This document shows positions 8,799 through 17,092 of a DNA stretch of 64,000 nucleotides, in pieces (position 1 is the stretch's first letter; each line of letters opens with the position of its first letter). Source of the DNA: Lachnospiraceae bacterium Zagget3 (GTDB lineage Bacteria; Bacillota_A; Clostridia; Lachnospirales; Lachnospiraceae). Location: positions 1 through 64,000 of the forward strand of contig MSHE01000016.1 in assembly GCA_001941025.1 (NCBI GenBank), in the 5' to 3' direction. The position numbers were made by a program, and so were the translations under genes. The notes beneath the pieces were generated by a model. It was not told where the DNA came from and did no database searches. It saw only the letters and a list, made by a program, of their open reading frames with translations.

Positions 8799-10088
8799 AT
8801 GCGGGAAAAAGCGGTACCGTTCGCCGGCATTATCAAAAAGCACAGGCTCTCCCTGCTGATCTTTGCGCTGTTTCTCCTGTTGGCCGCGGCCATGCGGATG
8901 CAGGCTCTTAAAGAAGCGGAATCCTTTGAGGGGATCGTGGAGCGCGAGGAAACGGGCGGGAGCACGCAAAGCAAAAGCTTCTCTTATCGTGTGGAGGAGG
9001 CGGAGACAGGCGGCGCGGACGCGATCGCCGAGGAGCTCGGGGAGCAGGAGTTAAGCCTTGAAGTTTCGCCGGTGCAGTTGGAGCGGGAGGAGGCCTTCGA
9101 TCTGCTGCGGCAGGCGGTGGAGGAGTGGGAGGCGGAATATTTGGGCGAAAACGCGTCGGCGGACGAAGTGCGCAGTGATCTCACCCTGCCGGCCGACCTG
9201 TGTGACGGGATGGTGACGATCCGTTACGAGAGCAGTGACTATGATGTTCTGAATACGGACGGCACCGTGACGACGGACACGCTGGAGGCAGAGGGGGAAC
9301 TGGTGGAGCTGACAGCCCGCTTCTCCTATGGCGATTACACACAGATCGAGACGACCGGGATTCGCGTCCTGCCGCCCATTGAGGGGAGCGCGGAGTGGGT
9401 AGTAAGCGAGCTGGCGAAGGAAGCGTCCCGGACGGAGGAGGACAGCCGGGAGGAGGCGGCGTTTTCACTGCCGGATGCTGTCGGCGGGTATCGGATCGTC
9501 TGGGAGCAGGGGGAGAGTTCCACCTGGGTCTTCCTCCTGCTGCTCGGAGGGGTCGCGGTCTTTTGCCTCGAAATGCGGGAGCGGCAGCAGGAGAAAGAGC
9601 GCCTGAAAAAACGAAATGCGCGGCTGGAGTATGAATACCCTCAGATGGTGGACCAGTTCGCGGTGCTCTTGGAGAGCGGTATGACGATCCGCCGGGCGTG
9701 GGAGCGGATCCTTCTGCAGAACCGGCCGAATAAAAAATCCGCCGCGAGAAAGGGGCAGGCGGACGCGGTCTATCTGGAGGAAATGTGGATCACATACCGG
9801 GAGATGCGTGAGGGACGGGGCGAACGGGAGGCATATGAACGGTTTGGCAACCGCATCGGGCTGATGCCCTACAAGCGGTTCGCGTCCATCCTGACCCAGA
9901 ACCTCTCCAAAGGAACCCGGGACATAAAAGAGCTGCTTGCCAAGGAGTCCGATGAGGCACTGGAAGCACGGAAGGTTCGCGCGCGCAAGCTGGGCGAGGA
10001 GGCAGGGAGCAAGATGCTCTTCCCCATGCTCGTGATGCTGCTGCTCATTCTTTTGATCCTGCTGGTTCCGGCGATTACCAGTTTTTAA
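8799..10088 (+). CDS. tadC: TadC-like pilus platform protein with an added N-terminal ectodomain
   Basis: A 429-residue protein. The C-terminal 170 residues are T2SSF-like (YPQMVDQFAVLLESGMTIRRAW, then FASILTQNLSKGTRDIKELL) and end in a hydrophobic helix, as in TadC. Upstream is an unusual part: a membrane helix at about 17-33, an acidic segment of about 210 residues that is probably outside the cell, and a second helix at about 243-258. Ordinary TadC has no such ectodomain. Start ATG 8799 has GGAGG upstream. It follows tadB by 13 bases. Confidence 0.85.
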   Translation: MREKAVPFAGIIKKHRLSLLIFALFLLLAAAMRMQALKEAESFEGIVEREETGGSTQSKSFSYRVEEAETGGADAIAEELGEQELSLEVSPVQLEREEAFDLLRQAVEEWEAEYLGENASADEVRSDLTLPADLCDGMVTIRYESSDYDVLNTDGTVTTDTLEAEGELVELTARFSYGDYTQIETTGIRVLPPIEGSAEWVVSELAKEASRTEEDSREEAAFSLPDAVGGYRIVWEQGESSTWVFLLLLGGVAVFCLEMRERQQEKERLKKRNARLEYEYPQMVDQFAVLLESGMTIRRAWERILLQNRPNKKSAARKGQADAVYLEEMWITYREMREGRGEREAYERFGNRIGLMPYKRFASILTQNLSKGTRDIKELLAKESDEALEARKVRARKLGEEAGSKMLFPMLVMLLLILLILLVPAITSF

Positions 10089-10133
10089 TGGAAGAAGTTA
10101 TGAAACAAAAGCAGAGACAAGAAAGGAGATATT

Positions 10134-10304
10134 ATGAAAAAAGAAGTAAAAAGATTTATCACGGAGGAGACCGGGATCGGCACCGTCGAGGTGATCCTGA
10201 TCCTCGTCGTAATCATTGGGCTGATCATTATCTTCAAAGATCAGTTGACCAGCCTTGTAAGCAACACATTCTCGAACATCAGCAGCCAGGCAGGGACGTT
10301 GTAA
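10134..10304 (+). CDS. Flp-type pilin (small major pilin)
   Basis: A 56-residue protein. A short basic leader (MKKEVKRFITEETG) is followed by IGTVEVILILVVIIGLIIIF, the hydrophobic assembly helix with the conserved Glu five residues into it, then a short polar tail (KDQLTSLVSNTFSN). This is the Flp pilin pattern; the A24 peptidases in this operon would cut after the Gly before the helix. AAGGAG lies seven bases before the ATG. Its TAA overlaps the next ATG (TAATG), so translation is coupled. Confidence 0.92.
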   Translation: MKKEVKRFITEETGIGTVEVILILVVIIGLIIIFKDQLTSLVSNTFSNISSQAGTL

Positions 10305-11863
10305 TGCGAAAGGGCGCATACGGGGCGGAGCGGCCGACGGTGCCGCTTGCGCTCCGTGCGTCGGGCAGTATCACCGTGTTTCTCGCGCTGATGCTGACCT
10401 GTTTCTTTTCGGCGATCTTCGCCTATCTGGAGATTGCCCGGGTTCAGGGCCTTCGTGCCGACAGCGAGGTCAGCACCATGCAGGCGCGTGATACCGTACT
10501 GGCTTCCTACCACCGGGAGCTGTGGGAGCAATACCACCTGCTGTTCTGGGAGGTGCCGGATGGAGACCTGCCTGGGCTCTCCGCGCTGGAGAGTCTGCAG
10601 CAGGCCGCCATCGCGGGAAACCGGGAGGACGCGGCGCTTCATACAAACAATTATTATGTATTGCCGGTAGAGTTGGAGGCGGTGGCAACCACCGGCTACC
10701 AGCTCGCGGCAGATGACGGTGGAGCCGCTTTCCGCGCGCAGGCTGCCGAGATGATGAAGCGGACACTGGCGGAGGACGCGGTAGATGATCTGCGCACGTG
10801 GATCACCGGGGAGGATGTGAAGGAAGAGGAGACCGATCTGGAGGCGGAAGCGCTTGGCGCGTTGGAATCCTTGGAGTCCGCCGCCGCCACCGCGGCCGAG
10901 GCGTCAGCTGAAACTGCGGATGGGAGCGCAGGCGCGGAAAGCGGTACCGTCGTCTCCGGAAGTGGGGATACGACCTCCTCCGGGATTAAGATTCAGGAAA
11001 ACCCGTTGGAATGGGTTCGCAAGATCGCGAAAAACGGGGTCCTTGCCTTTGTTGCAGCCGAACAGGACATTTCCGACAAGGCGATCGATACCGCGTCGTG
11101 TATCGCGAACCGATCCCTTTCGACCGGGAACACGGCTGTCTCCTCTGACGGCGGGGTGTTGGACGACGCGCTGTGGTTTTATCTCTATCTGGACAGGTAT
11201 TTCTCCGATTATACGGAGTCGTCCCCGGATCACGCGCTGGACTATGAATTGGAGTATATGATCGCCGGCAAGTCAGGCGACAAGGAAAATCTGAAGGCTG
11301 TTGTGCGCCGGCTGCTCGCGACGCGGGAGGCCGCCAACATGCTCTTTTTGGAGACAAACACCGAGAGGCGCGCGATCGCGTCCGAGGTGGCGATGCTTCT
11401 CTCCTCGGTGGCGCTTGTGCCGGAGCTGGAGCCTGCCGTGGAACAGGGCGTTTTGGCGGCATGGGCGTATGCCGAGTCCATCTCGGATGTGCGGATCCTG
11501 CTTGAAGGCGGCAAGGTGAAGCTGGTAAAAACGGCGGATCAGTGGCACACGGATCTCACCGCGCTTTCCTCCACCGTGCTGTCCACCGACGGGAAAAATC
11601 AGACGGAAGGGTTGTCTTATGCCAACTACCTGCAGCTGCTCATGCGGACGGTCTCGGAGGCAAAGCTTACGCAGCGGGCCATGGACATGATCGAGAAAAA
11701 TCTCGATGTGAAAATGGATCAGATGCTCTGCTACGCGGAATGCGCCTATACTTACCGGAGCGCGCCGCTTTTCTGGAACTTTGTCACGCTCGGAGAGAAT
11801 TCGCTCGGAGCATACCGTTTTCGGGACGAGACACAGATCTCGTTTCTCGCGCAGTCGGAATAA
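10304..11863 (+). CDS. DUF5702-type pseudopilin-like membrane protein
   Basis: A 519-residue protein with a single N-terminal helix (GSITVFLALMLTCFFSAIFA) and a large extracytoplasmic remainder rich in alanine, glutamate and serine. The helix resembles a class III-like signal segment of TadE/TadG proteins, and the overall plan matches the DUF5702 proteins found in Clostridia tad loci. A low-complexity stretch of Ala/Ser/Gly lies near residues 175-225. The start is set by the TAATG overlap with the pilin gene. It is probably a minor pilus component; this is inference from context. Confidence 0.78.
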   Translation: MRKGAYGAERPTVPLALRASGSITVFLALMLTCFFSAIFAYLEIARVQGLRADSEVSTMQARDTVLASYHRELWEQYHLLFWEVPDGDLPGLSALESLQQAAIAGNREDAALHTNNYYVLPVELEAVATTGYQLAADDGGAAFRAQAAEMMKRTLAEDAVDDLRTWITGEDVKEEETDLEAEALGALESLESAAATAAEASAETADGSAGAESGTVVSGSGDTTSSGIKIQENPLEWVRKIAKNGVLAFVAAEQDISDKAIDTASCIANRSLSTGNTAVSSDGGVLDDALWFYLYLDRYFSDYTESSPDHALDYELEYMIAGKSGDKENLKAVVRRLLATREAANMLFLETNTERRAIASEVAMLLSSVALVPELEPAVEQGVLAAWAYAESISDVRILLEGGKVKLVKTADQWHTDLTALSSTVLSTDGKNQTEGLSYANYLQLLMRTVSEAKLTQRAMDMIEKNLDVKMDQMLCYAECAYTYRSAPLFWNFVTLGENSLGAYRFRDETQISFLAQSE

Positions 11864-11875
11864 GGAGGCGGGCTC

Positions 11876-12751
11876 ATGACAGTGCTTTTGCGCAAACAAA
11901 AAAAACAACATAACGAATCCAAATACATCATAAACAAATCTCTCTCAAATCATATGCGGATATCGAATCCTCTTGTTTCTCCCAAAAACAAGCGCGCAAA
12001 GGCACTGTCATGGGCCCGCCTGAAGGCAAGTTTTACCGTGGAGGCATCGTTTGTGCTGCCGCTGTTCCTCTTCGCGGCGCTGGTCGTTTTGGGACTGTTC
12101 CCCGTGTTAAAGCTTCAGACGGAGGTCAACGGCGCCCTGCAGTACGCGGCCCGGATCAAAGCGGCCGCGTACCGCGAGGAGGAAGCAACGCTTGGCACCT
12201 TGTTTTCCCGCAGCGAAAGCAGCCTGTTTTCCTCTTATATGGAAGAGCACGGCTATGAAAGCTCTGTTCTGACCAACGGACTGGACAGCATCTCGTTGGC
12301 CGGATCCGATCTGTCCGGCGACTATGTCACGCTTGTGGCCAGCTATGAGGCCAACCTGCCGATCTCCTTTTGGAATGTGACCACGCTGCCGGTCAAGCAG
12401 TGCGTCAAGATGAAAAAGTGGACCGGGGACACGGACACGGACGGCGAGGCGGCCGACGGGTCTTATGTCTATGTCACGCCGACGGGGAGCGCCTATCACA
12501 GCTCCACGGAGTGTCCTTACCTGAAGCTGTCCATCGAGAGCGTCGCGACAAGCGAACTGGCGTCCAGGCGCAACGCGAGCGGCGGGATCTACTATCCCTG
12601 TCGATGTTACAACGGCGGCGATGTCGCCTATATCACCACCTACGGGACCGAGTATCACAGCGATTTAAGCTGCAGCAGTTTAAAGCGCACCATCTACAAA
12701 GTGTCGGCGGACTCGGTGGGGGACCGGCACGCCTGTCCGAAGTGCAGTTGA
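11876..12751 (+). CDS. TadE-like pseudopilin with duplicated Cys/His C-terminal motif
   Basis: A 291-residue protein. After a 49-residue basic leader comes KASFTVEASFVLPLFLFAAL, the TadE-type assembly helix. The C-terminus holds two tandem copies of a small Cys/His module: YVTPTGSAYHSSTECPYL with YYPCRC, and YITTYGTEYHSDLSCSSL with HACPKCS. The same YxTxxGxxYHxxxCxxL plus CxxC pattern follows catalytic domains in some secreted nucleases of Firmicutes. It may bind a metal or form disulfides at the pilus surface. AGGAGG precedes the ATG. The gene sits between the DUF5702 protein and the second peptidase. Confidence 0.85.
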   Translation: MTVLLRKQKKQHNESKYIINKSLSNHMRISNPLVSPKNKRAKALSWARLKASFTVEASFVLPLFLFAALVVLGLFPVLKLQTEVNGALQYAARIKAAAYREEEATLGTLFSRSESSLFSSYMEEHGYESSVLTNGLDSISLAGSDLSGDYVTLVASYEANLPISFWNVTTLPVKQCVKMKKWTGDTDTDGEAADGSYVYVTPTGSAYHSSTECPYLKLSIESVATSELASRRNASGGIYYPCRCYNGGDVAYITTYGTEYHSDLSCSSLKRTIYKVSADSVGDRHACPKCS

Positions 12752-12814
12752 GATGGATTGCGCATAGTACAAGGCGCTTCCGCGTGAGCGGGAATTTTGA
12801 AAGAAGGAAAAAAC

Positions 12815-13243
12815 ATGATCATAATTGAGAACTGTATCTTGCTGGCAATGCTTGCCGCGTTTGCCTGGATCGACTTTAAAAAGAAGGAACTGCCACTGCT
12901 CTTTCTGGCGCCGTGCGCCGCGGTGGGGATCCTGTTTTTCGTGCTGACGGACGACATGACCCCGGCTGTCCTGCTGGGCGGAGTGTGTATCGGCGGACTG
13001 CTGCTCCTGTGCGCGCTGTTCGCCCGCAGGAGCATCGGCGTGGGCGACGGGCTGCTCTTTTGTGTCACCGGTCTCTTCCTCGGTCTGTGGGGGAATCTCA
13101 TCCTGCTCTTTTTGGCCGTGGTATTCTGCGCGGTGGCCGGGGCAGTCCTGATGCTGACCAAAAAATGCACGCGCAAGCAAAGTCTGCCGTTCGCGCCGTT
13201 TGTGCTCTTGGCGGATGTGGCGATGATGGTATTCATGATATGA
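12815..13243 (+). CDS. Second type IV prepilin peptidase (A24 family)
   Basis: A 142-residue polytopic protein with the two A24 aspartates, in AFAWIDFKKKELP and in GVGDGLLFC. It lacks the N-terminal methylase domain, as in TadV/CpaA enzymes. ATG 12815 is chosen over an upstream TTG because AAAGAAGG lies seven bases before it. It is the second such peptidase in the operon, and it is flanked by TadE-like genes, so it may serve these pseudopilins while the first serves the pilin; that division is inference. Confidence 0.88.
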   Translation: MIIIENCILLAMLAAFAWIDFKKKELPLLFLAPCAAVGILFFVLTDDMTPAVLLGGVCIGGLLLLCALFARRSIGVGDGLLFCVTGLFLGLWGNLILLFLAVVFCAVAGAVLMLTKKCTRKQSLPFAPFVLLADVAMMVFMI

Positions 13244-13260
13244 ACGGAGGGGCGGAACGT

Positions 13261-13503
13261 ATGCGACAGAAAAAGGCAGGAAAAAAACAGAAGGAAGGGC
13301 TCCTTCGCAGAGGGTGCCGCGCCAGCTTTACCGTGGAGGCCGCGTTTCTCTATCCCATTATCGTGATCCTGATCGCATTCATTTTGTATCTGTCGATGAG
13401 CTGGTACGTCACGGTGCGAACGGCGTCGGAGGACACGGAGGAGCTCAGGGAACTGGATACTCGGGCGTATTTTTTGGATAATATCGGAGAACTTTTAAAA
13501 TGA
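13261..13503 (+). CDS. Small TadE-like pseudopilin
   Basis: An 80-residue protein with a basic leader (MRQKKAGKKQKEGLLRRG) and the assembly helix ASFTVEAAFLYPIIVILIAF, nearly identical in plan to the TadE-like protein at 11876. The short tail has about 30 residues. GGAGG lies ten bases before the ATG. Its TGA overlaps the ATG of the FHA gene (ATGA), so the two are coupled. Confidence 0.85.
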   Translation: MRQKKAGKKQKEGLLRRGCRASFTVEAAFLYPIIVILIAFILYLSMSWYVTVRTASEDTEELRELDTRAYFLDNIGELLK

Positions 13504-14801
13504 AAGTAGAATACACGCGGACCGCGAAAAAAAGCTATATGATCGTGCGGGGCGCGGACTACCCGTTCGCGCAGTACGAGCTCATGATGATCCGGCATAA
13601 CGACCTTGCCTGTCTCCTGCCGTTCCAGATGATCCTTGCGGATGGGGCAGCGGAGTACTGGTACGATGTGAGCGGCATGCGCTCGCTCGCGACAAGCTGC
13701 AGTGTGGAGAGTCTGGGCGCGAAACAGCTGCGCGTCCTGCTGGAACACATCATGGAGTTGAAGTCCGCGATGGAAGAGTATCTGCTGGACGACGCGAATA
13801 TCTCCTTTGCCGCGGATATGGTTTATTACGACCAGGCGCGGGACCGCATCCGCTTCTGTTACATTCCGGGTCTCGGCGGCGCGAAAGCGGAAGACGGGAG
13901 CGGGCCGGCCGGAGTAAGTCCGGGAAATGCAGACGGACCCGGACAGGGCGCGGCGGGGATCCGGGAGTTGTTTGAGGAACTCCTGCAGCACATCAACCAC
14001 GCCGACCCGGCCGCGGTGCGGATGGGATATGAGATGTATGAGCGCAGCGCCAGGGCTCCCTTTGCGATGGCTGACTGTGTGGACTGCCTCCGGATCGGAG
14101 AGGACACCCCGGCAAAAGGGGAGGAGGCATTCACCAGGGAGCAAAGCGCGCCGTGGCAGAGCGTGACGAGTGACTCTCCGGACATCCGGACGGATGTGGA
14201 GAATGAGGATGTGGAGTTTCTGGACGACTGGCCGCAACGGGGGGAAGGACATCGCAAAAAGCGACGGCATGAGACGAAACCACAGCGGGAAAAATCCGTC
14301 GGCATGGTGCGTGAAAAGCGCAGGGAGTTCGGTTTGGATAAGGATGTGGGAAAACACAGGAGAAAACTCCGCGAGGAGGAAGAAGACAAGGAGGAGCTGC
14401 TCTTCGCCCTGCGCTCGAATTCGCGGGAGCGTTCGGCGGATAGCGGCAAGACGGAAGTCCTCCTCCCGGAGGAGAGCGTGCAGGAGTGGAAGCTTCTCTA
14501 TAAAGGAAACGGAGTCGAGCGGGACCTGGCTCCGGAAAACTTTCCGTTTCTGGTCGGCTCGGATACCCGCCGTGTAAACGGGACCTTCCTCGCCCGGACG
14601 GTGAGCCGTGTCCACGCGAAGCTTTATCTGGAGGAGGATCGGTTGTATGTGGAGGATTTCAACTCCACGAACGGCACGTACTTAAACCAGCAGCTTTTGC
14701 CCATGAATACGCCCGCCGAGTTGAAGGCGGGCGATCGGATCGTGTTTGCCACGGAGGAGTATGAAGTGTTTCACCGGAGCGCATACGGGCCGGTTCAATA
14801 A
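13500..14801 (+). CDS. DUF6382-FHA domain protein of the pilus locus
   Basis: A 433-residue cytoplasmic protein. The N-terminal 180 residues resemble DUF6382 (YMIVRG, YEL, EYWYDVSGMRSLAT). A charged linker (about 215-310, KKRRHETKPQREK) follows. The last 100 residues form an FHA domain with the phosphothreonine-binding signature: FLVGSDTR, SRVHAKLYLEED, DFNSTNGTYLN. FHA domains bind phosphothreonine peptides, so the protein may link Ser/Thr phosphorylation to pilus assembly. It ends the operon and is translationally coupled to the small pseudopilin. No kinase gene is in the window. Confidence 0.85.
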   Translation: MKVEYTRTAKKSYMIVRGADYPFAQYELMMIRHNDLACLLPFQMILADGAAEYWYDVSGMRSLATSCSVESLGAKQLRVLLEHIMELKSAMEEYLLDDANISFAADMVYYDQARDRIRFCYIPGLGGAKAEDGSGPAGVSPGNADGPGQGAAGIRELFEELLQHINHADPAAVRMGYEMYERSARAPFAMADCVDCLRIGEDTPAKGEEAFTREQSAPWQSVTSDSPDIRTDVENEDVEFLDDWPQRGEGHRKKRRHETKPQREKSVGMVREKRREFGLDKDVGKHRRKLREEEEDKEELLFALRSNSRERSADSGKTEVLLPEESVQEWKLLYKGNGVERDLAPENFPFLVGSDTRRVNGTFLARTVSRVHAKLYLEEDRLYVEDFNSTNGTYLNQQLLPMNTPAELKAGDRIVFATEEYEVFHRSAYGPVQ

Positions 14802-14818
14802 GGATGTGATTTTTGGGT

Positions 14819-15244
14819 TTACAGCCCGGAGACAACCAGCTCTTCCCGGATTTCCGCAATCTCCTCTTCGGTCAGATTCAGATGGTTCCAGCAAAGCTTA
14901 TCCTCATTGCCGTCTCCATAGTAACGGGGAATCAGATGCAGGTGAAAGTGGAACACGGTCTGGCCGGCGACTTCGCCGTTGTTCTGTACGATGTTGAATC
15001 CGTCGCAGCTTAAGATGTCCGTCATCTTTGTCGCCAGTTTCTTCGCCAGCACAAACACTTTTGAGGCAGTCTCCTCCGGGAGTTCATAGATGTCGGCCGC
15101 GTGCTCTTTCGGCAGGATGAGCGCGTGTCCCCTTGTCGCGGGGCTGGCGTCCAGGATGACCGTAAAGGTATCATCCTCATAGATCTTGTTGGTCGGGATG
15201 TCTCCGTTTGCCAGTTTGCAGAAAATGCAATTGTCGTCTTTCAT
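14819..15244 (-). CDS. HIT family nucleotide hydrolase/transferase
   Basis: A 141-residue histidine-triad protein of the Hint type. CIFCKLANGDIP is the usual N-terminus (its two Cys often bind zinc) and HFHLHLIPR is the triad motif. It likely hydrolyses purine nucleoside phosphoramidates in the cytoplasm. GGGAGGAC lies about eight bases before the ATG. It is the last gene of a minus-strand run after murG and a lipoprotein gene, and converges on the pilus operon with 17 bases between stops. Confidence 0.94.
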   Translation of the reverse strand: MKDDNCIFCKLANGDIPTNKIYEDDTFTVILDASPATRGHALILPKEHAADIYELPEETASKVFVLAKKLATKMTDILSCDGFNIVQNNGEVAGQTVFHFHLHLIPRYYGDGNEDKLCWNHLNLTEEEIAEIREELVVSGL

Positions 15245-15259
15245 AATTAGTGTCCTCCC

Positions 15260-15781
15260 TTACGTGTCAAATTCACAGTAGTACAAAATGTCCGTGTCCG
15301 TATCATAGATGCCCAGCGTAAAATTAAAGGAGTAACGATCCAGGATATCAGACTCTGCCTCGTCAGACGAAGGATCATACCGATCGATCAGGCGATAATA
15401 TCCGTTCTCCACCTCCGGAAAGAGGGGATTAAAATCGTCGTCCGTCACATAGGGCCCGTTTTGGCTCCATTCTTTGCCATCCTCACTCACGTATTCTGTT
15501 CCATAGATCAGGGCTTCCACGGTCTCGTCCAGTGGGAAGGCATTCCACTCTCCGCTCTCCCTGATCTCATCCAACACCTCATCATCCGAAAATCGCAGCG
15601 CGATGAACGTGGTCCCGTCGCCGTGAAAACCGCCATGGTCATCGGTGTAGGAAATCTCTTCCCCGCCTGACACATTAATTCCCAGTCCGTTTGAAACAAT
15701 CTGCGTCGTGTTGGTTGTGCAGCCGCAAAGCGATGCGAGCGCGAAGATGGATATAAAAAGAAGAATGGCTGGTTTTTTCAT
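15260..15781 (-). CDS. Small secreted lipoprotein, unknown function
   Basis: A 173-residue protein with a typical lipoprotein signal: [20 protein letters not shown] ends just before Cys21, in the lipobox LCGC. The mature part is acidic and aromatic-rich with no family I recognise. Its ATG overlaps the TGA of murG (ATGA), which couples translation and fixes the start. Membrane-attached outside the cell. Confidence 0.85.
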   Translation of the reverse strand: MKKPAILLFISIFALASLCGCTTNTTQIVSNGLGINVSGGEEISYTDDHGGFHGDGTTFIALRFSDDEVLDEIRESGEWNAFPLDETVEALIYGTEYVSEDGKEWSQNGPYVTDDDFNPLFPEVENGYYRLIDRYDPSSDEAESDILDRYSFNFTLGIYDTDTDILYYCEFDT

Positions 15782-16845
15782 TTTTTCTCCAGTGTTTCGA
15801 TCAGGTCCAGAATCGTTCCGACCGCGTCTGTCTGCTTGCTCTCCCGCATTGCGGTGATGTAGGTGTCCCGGTCCCGCCACACGGCCTCAATGCCGGCGAG
15901 GAGGGTTTCGTCGCTTAAGTCCTCCTCCTCGATCACGTAGCTGAAGCCCTGCTTCTTAAATGACTCGGCGTTTAAGATCTGGTCGCCGCGGCTCGCCGCT
16001 TTGGAGAGCGGGATCAAAATATTCGGTTTGGCCAGCGCCTGCAGTTCACAGATCGCGTTGGCGCCGGCCCGCGAGATCACAAGATCCGCGGCAGCGAACA
16101 GGTCCGGCAGCTCGTCGCGGATATATTCATACTGAACATAGCCCGGAGCCGAATTCAATGTCGGATCGAGGTTCCCCTTCCCGCACAGATGGATGATCTG
16201 ATAGGTGGAGACCAGCGTGGGCAGAAGCTTTCGCACCTCCTCGTTGATCACCTGGGAGCCGAGGCTGCCGCCGATGATCAGGAGGATCGGTTTTTCGTCG
16301 TTTAACCCGGTGAACGCGTAGGCCCGCCCGGCATCGCCCGCAAACAGTTCCCGTCGGATCGGGCAGCCGGTCACCCTGGCTTTCCCCTCGGGAAGATCGG
16401 CAAGCGTTTCCGGGAAGTTGCAGCATACCATAGTGGCGGACGGGATCGCGAGCTTGTTCGCGAGCCCCGGCGTGAGGTCGGATTCGTGGATGATGACCGG
16501 GATGTGCATATGCCGTGCCGCCAGCACGACGGGCACGCTGACATAGCCGCCTTTCGAGAAGACGATGTTTGGCTTGATCCGGCGTATCAGGCGCCGTGCC
16601 TGAACATATCCACGCACCACCTTGGCCGGATCGGACAGATTCTTCAAGTCCAGATACCGGCGCAGCTTCCCCGACGAGATCGCCTCGTAGGGGATGTTTT
16701 CTTTTTCGATGAGCTCCCGCTCAATCCCGGTATGCGAACCGATATAGGTGATCTCGTAGCCGCGTTCCTTAAGGCCCGGGATCAGCGCGATGTTTGGCGT
16801 GACATGGCCGGCCGTACCGCCGCCGGTTAAGATAATCTTTTTCAT
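15778..16845 (-). CDS. murG: MurG, UDP-GlcNAc:lipid I transferase
   Basis: A 355-residue GT28 glycosyltransferase that adds GlcNAc to undecaprenyl-PP-MurNAc-pentapeptide to make lipid II at the inner face of the membrane. Diagnostic motifs are [11 protein letters not shown] at residues 7-17, the acceptor-side [12 protein letters not shown], and the donor-binding [10 protein letters not shown] and [14 protein letters not shown]. The length is normal. The start at MKKIIL is preceded by AGAGGAACTGGGA on the minus strand. First gene of the murG-lipoprotein-HIT run; it stands apart from other cell-wall division genes. Confidence 0.96.
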   Translation of the reverse strand: MKKIILTGGGTAGHVTPNIALIPGLKERGYEITYIGSHTGIERELIEKENIPYEAISSGKLRRYLDLKNLSDPAKVVRGYVQARRLIRRIKPNIVFSKGGYVSVPVVLAARHMHIPVIIHESDLTPGLANKLAIPSATMVCCNFPETLADLPEGKARVTGCPIRRELFAGDAGRAYAFTGLNDEKPILLIIGGSLGSQVINEEVRKLLPTLVSTYQIIHLCGKGNLDPTLNSAPGYVQYEYIRDELPDLFAAADLVISRAGANAICELQALAKPNILIPLSKAASRGDQILNAESFKKQGFSYVIEEEDLSDETLLAGIEAVWRDRDTYITAMRESKQTDAVGTILDLIETLEKK

Positions 16846-16911
16846 TCCCAGTTCCTCTTGCTCCCTTCCCGGGAACAGAATTTCCGTATTTTTCTCCTCC
16901 ATCAAACTACC

Positions 16912-16987
16912 ACAAACGCTGTTTGTCTGCAAGCGAAAACAGAGATTCGCCGCAACAGACATTCTGATCTGACATAAGCGGCGAATC
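16912..16987. repeat. Inverted repeats between murG and pgi
   Basis: Two inverted repeats lie in the divergent spacer: ACAAAC-GCT-GTTTGT (16912-16926), and GATTCGCCGC (16944-16953) with its complement GCGGCGAATC (16978-16987) across 24 bases. They fall upstream of both divergent genes and could be operators or stems in the murG leader. No clear sigma-A promoter for murG was found. Confidence 0.4.
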
Positions 16988-17002
16988 CGCCTCGCGGTTA
17001 TC

Positions 17003-17031
17003 TTGAAATAGTACAGGGCATTTGGTATAAT
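17003..17031 (+). promoter_or_regulatory. Sigma-A promoter of pgi
   Basis: TTGAAA (17003-17008), 17-base spacer, perfect TATAAT (17026-17031). Start near 17038, giving a leader of about 55 bases. Confidence 0.85.
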
Positions 17032-17092
17032 GATAGACGCTTATGAGAACAGGAAAACAGCAAGCCTACAAGGAAGAAAAGAGGGACTGATT

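Noticed and set aside
13350..14615. Minus-strand open frame of 421 codons
   Set aside because: Antisense to the FHA protein gene, whose frame has intact domain motifs; no ribosome binding site.
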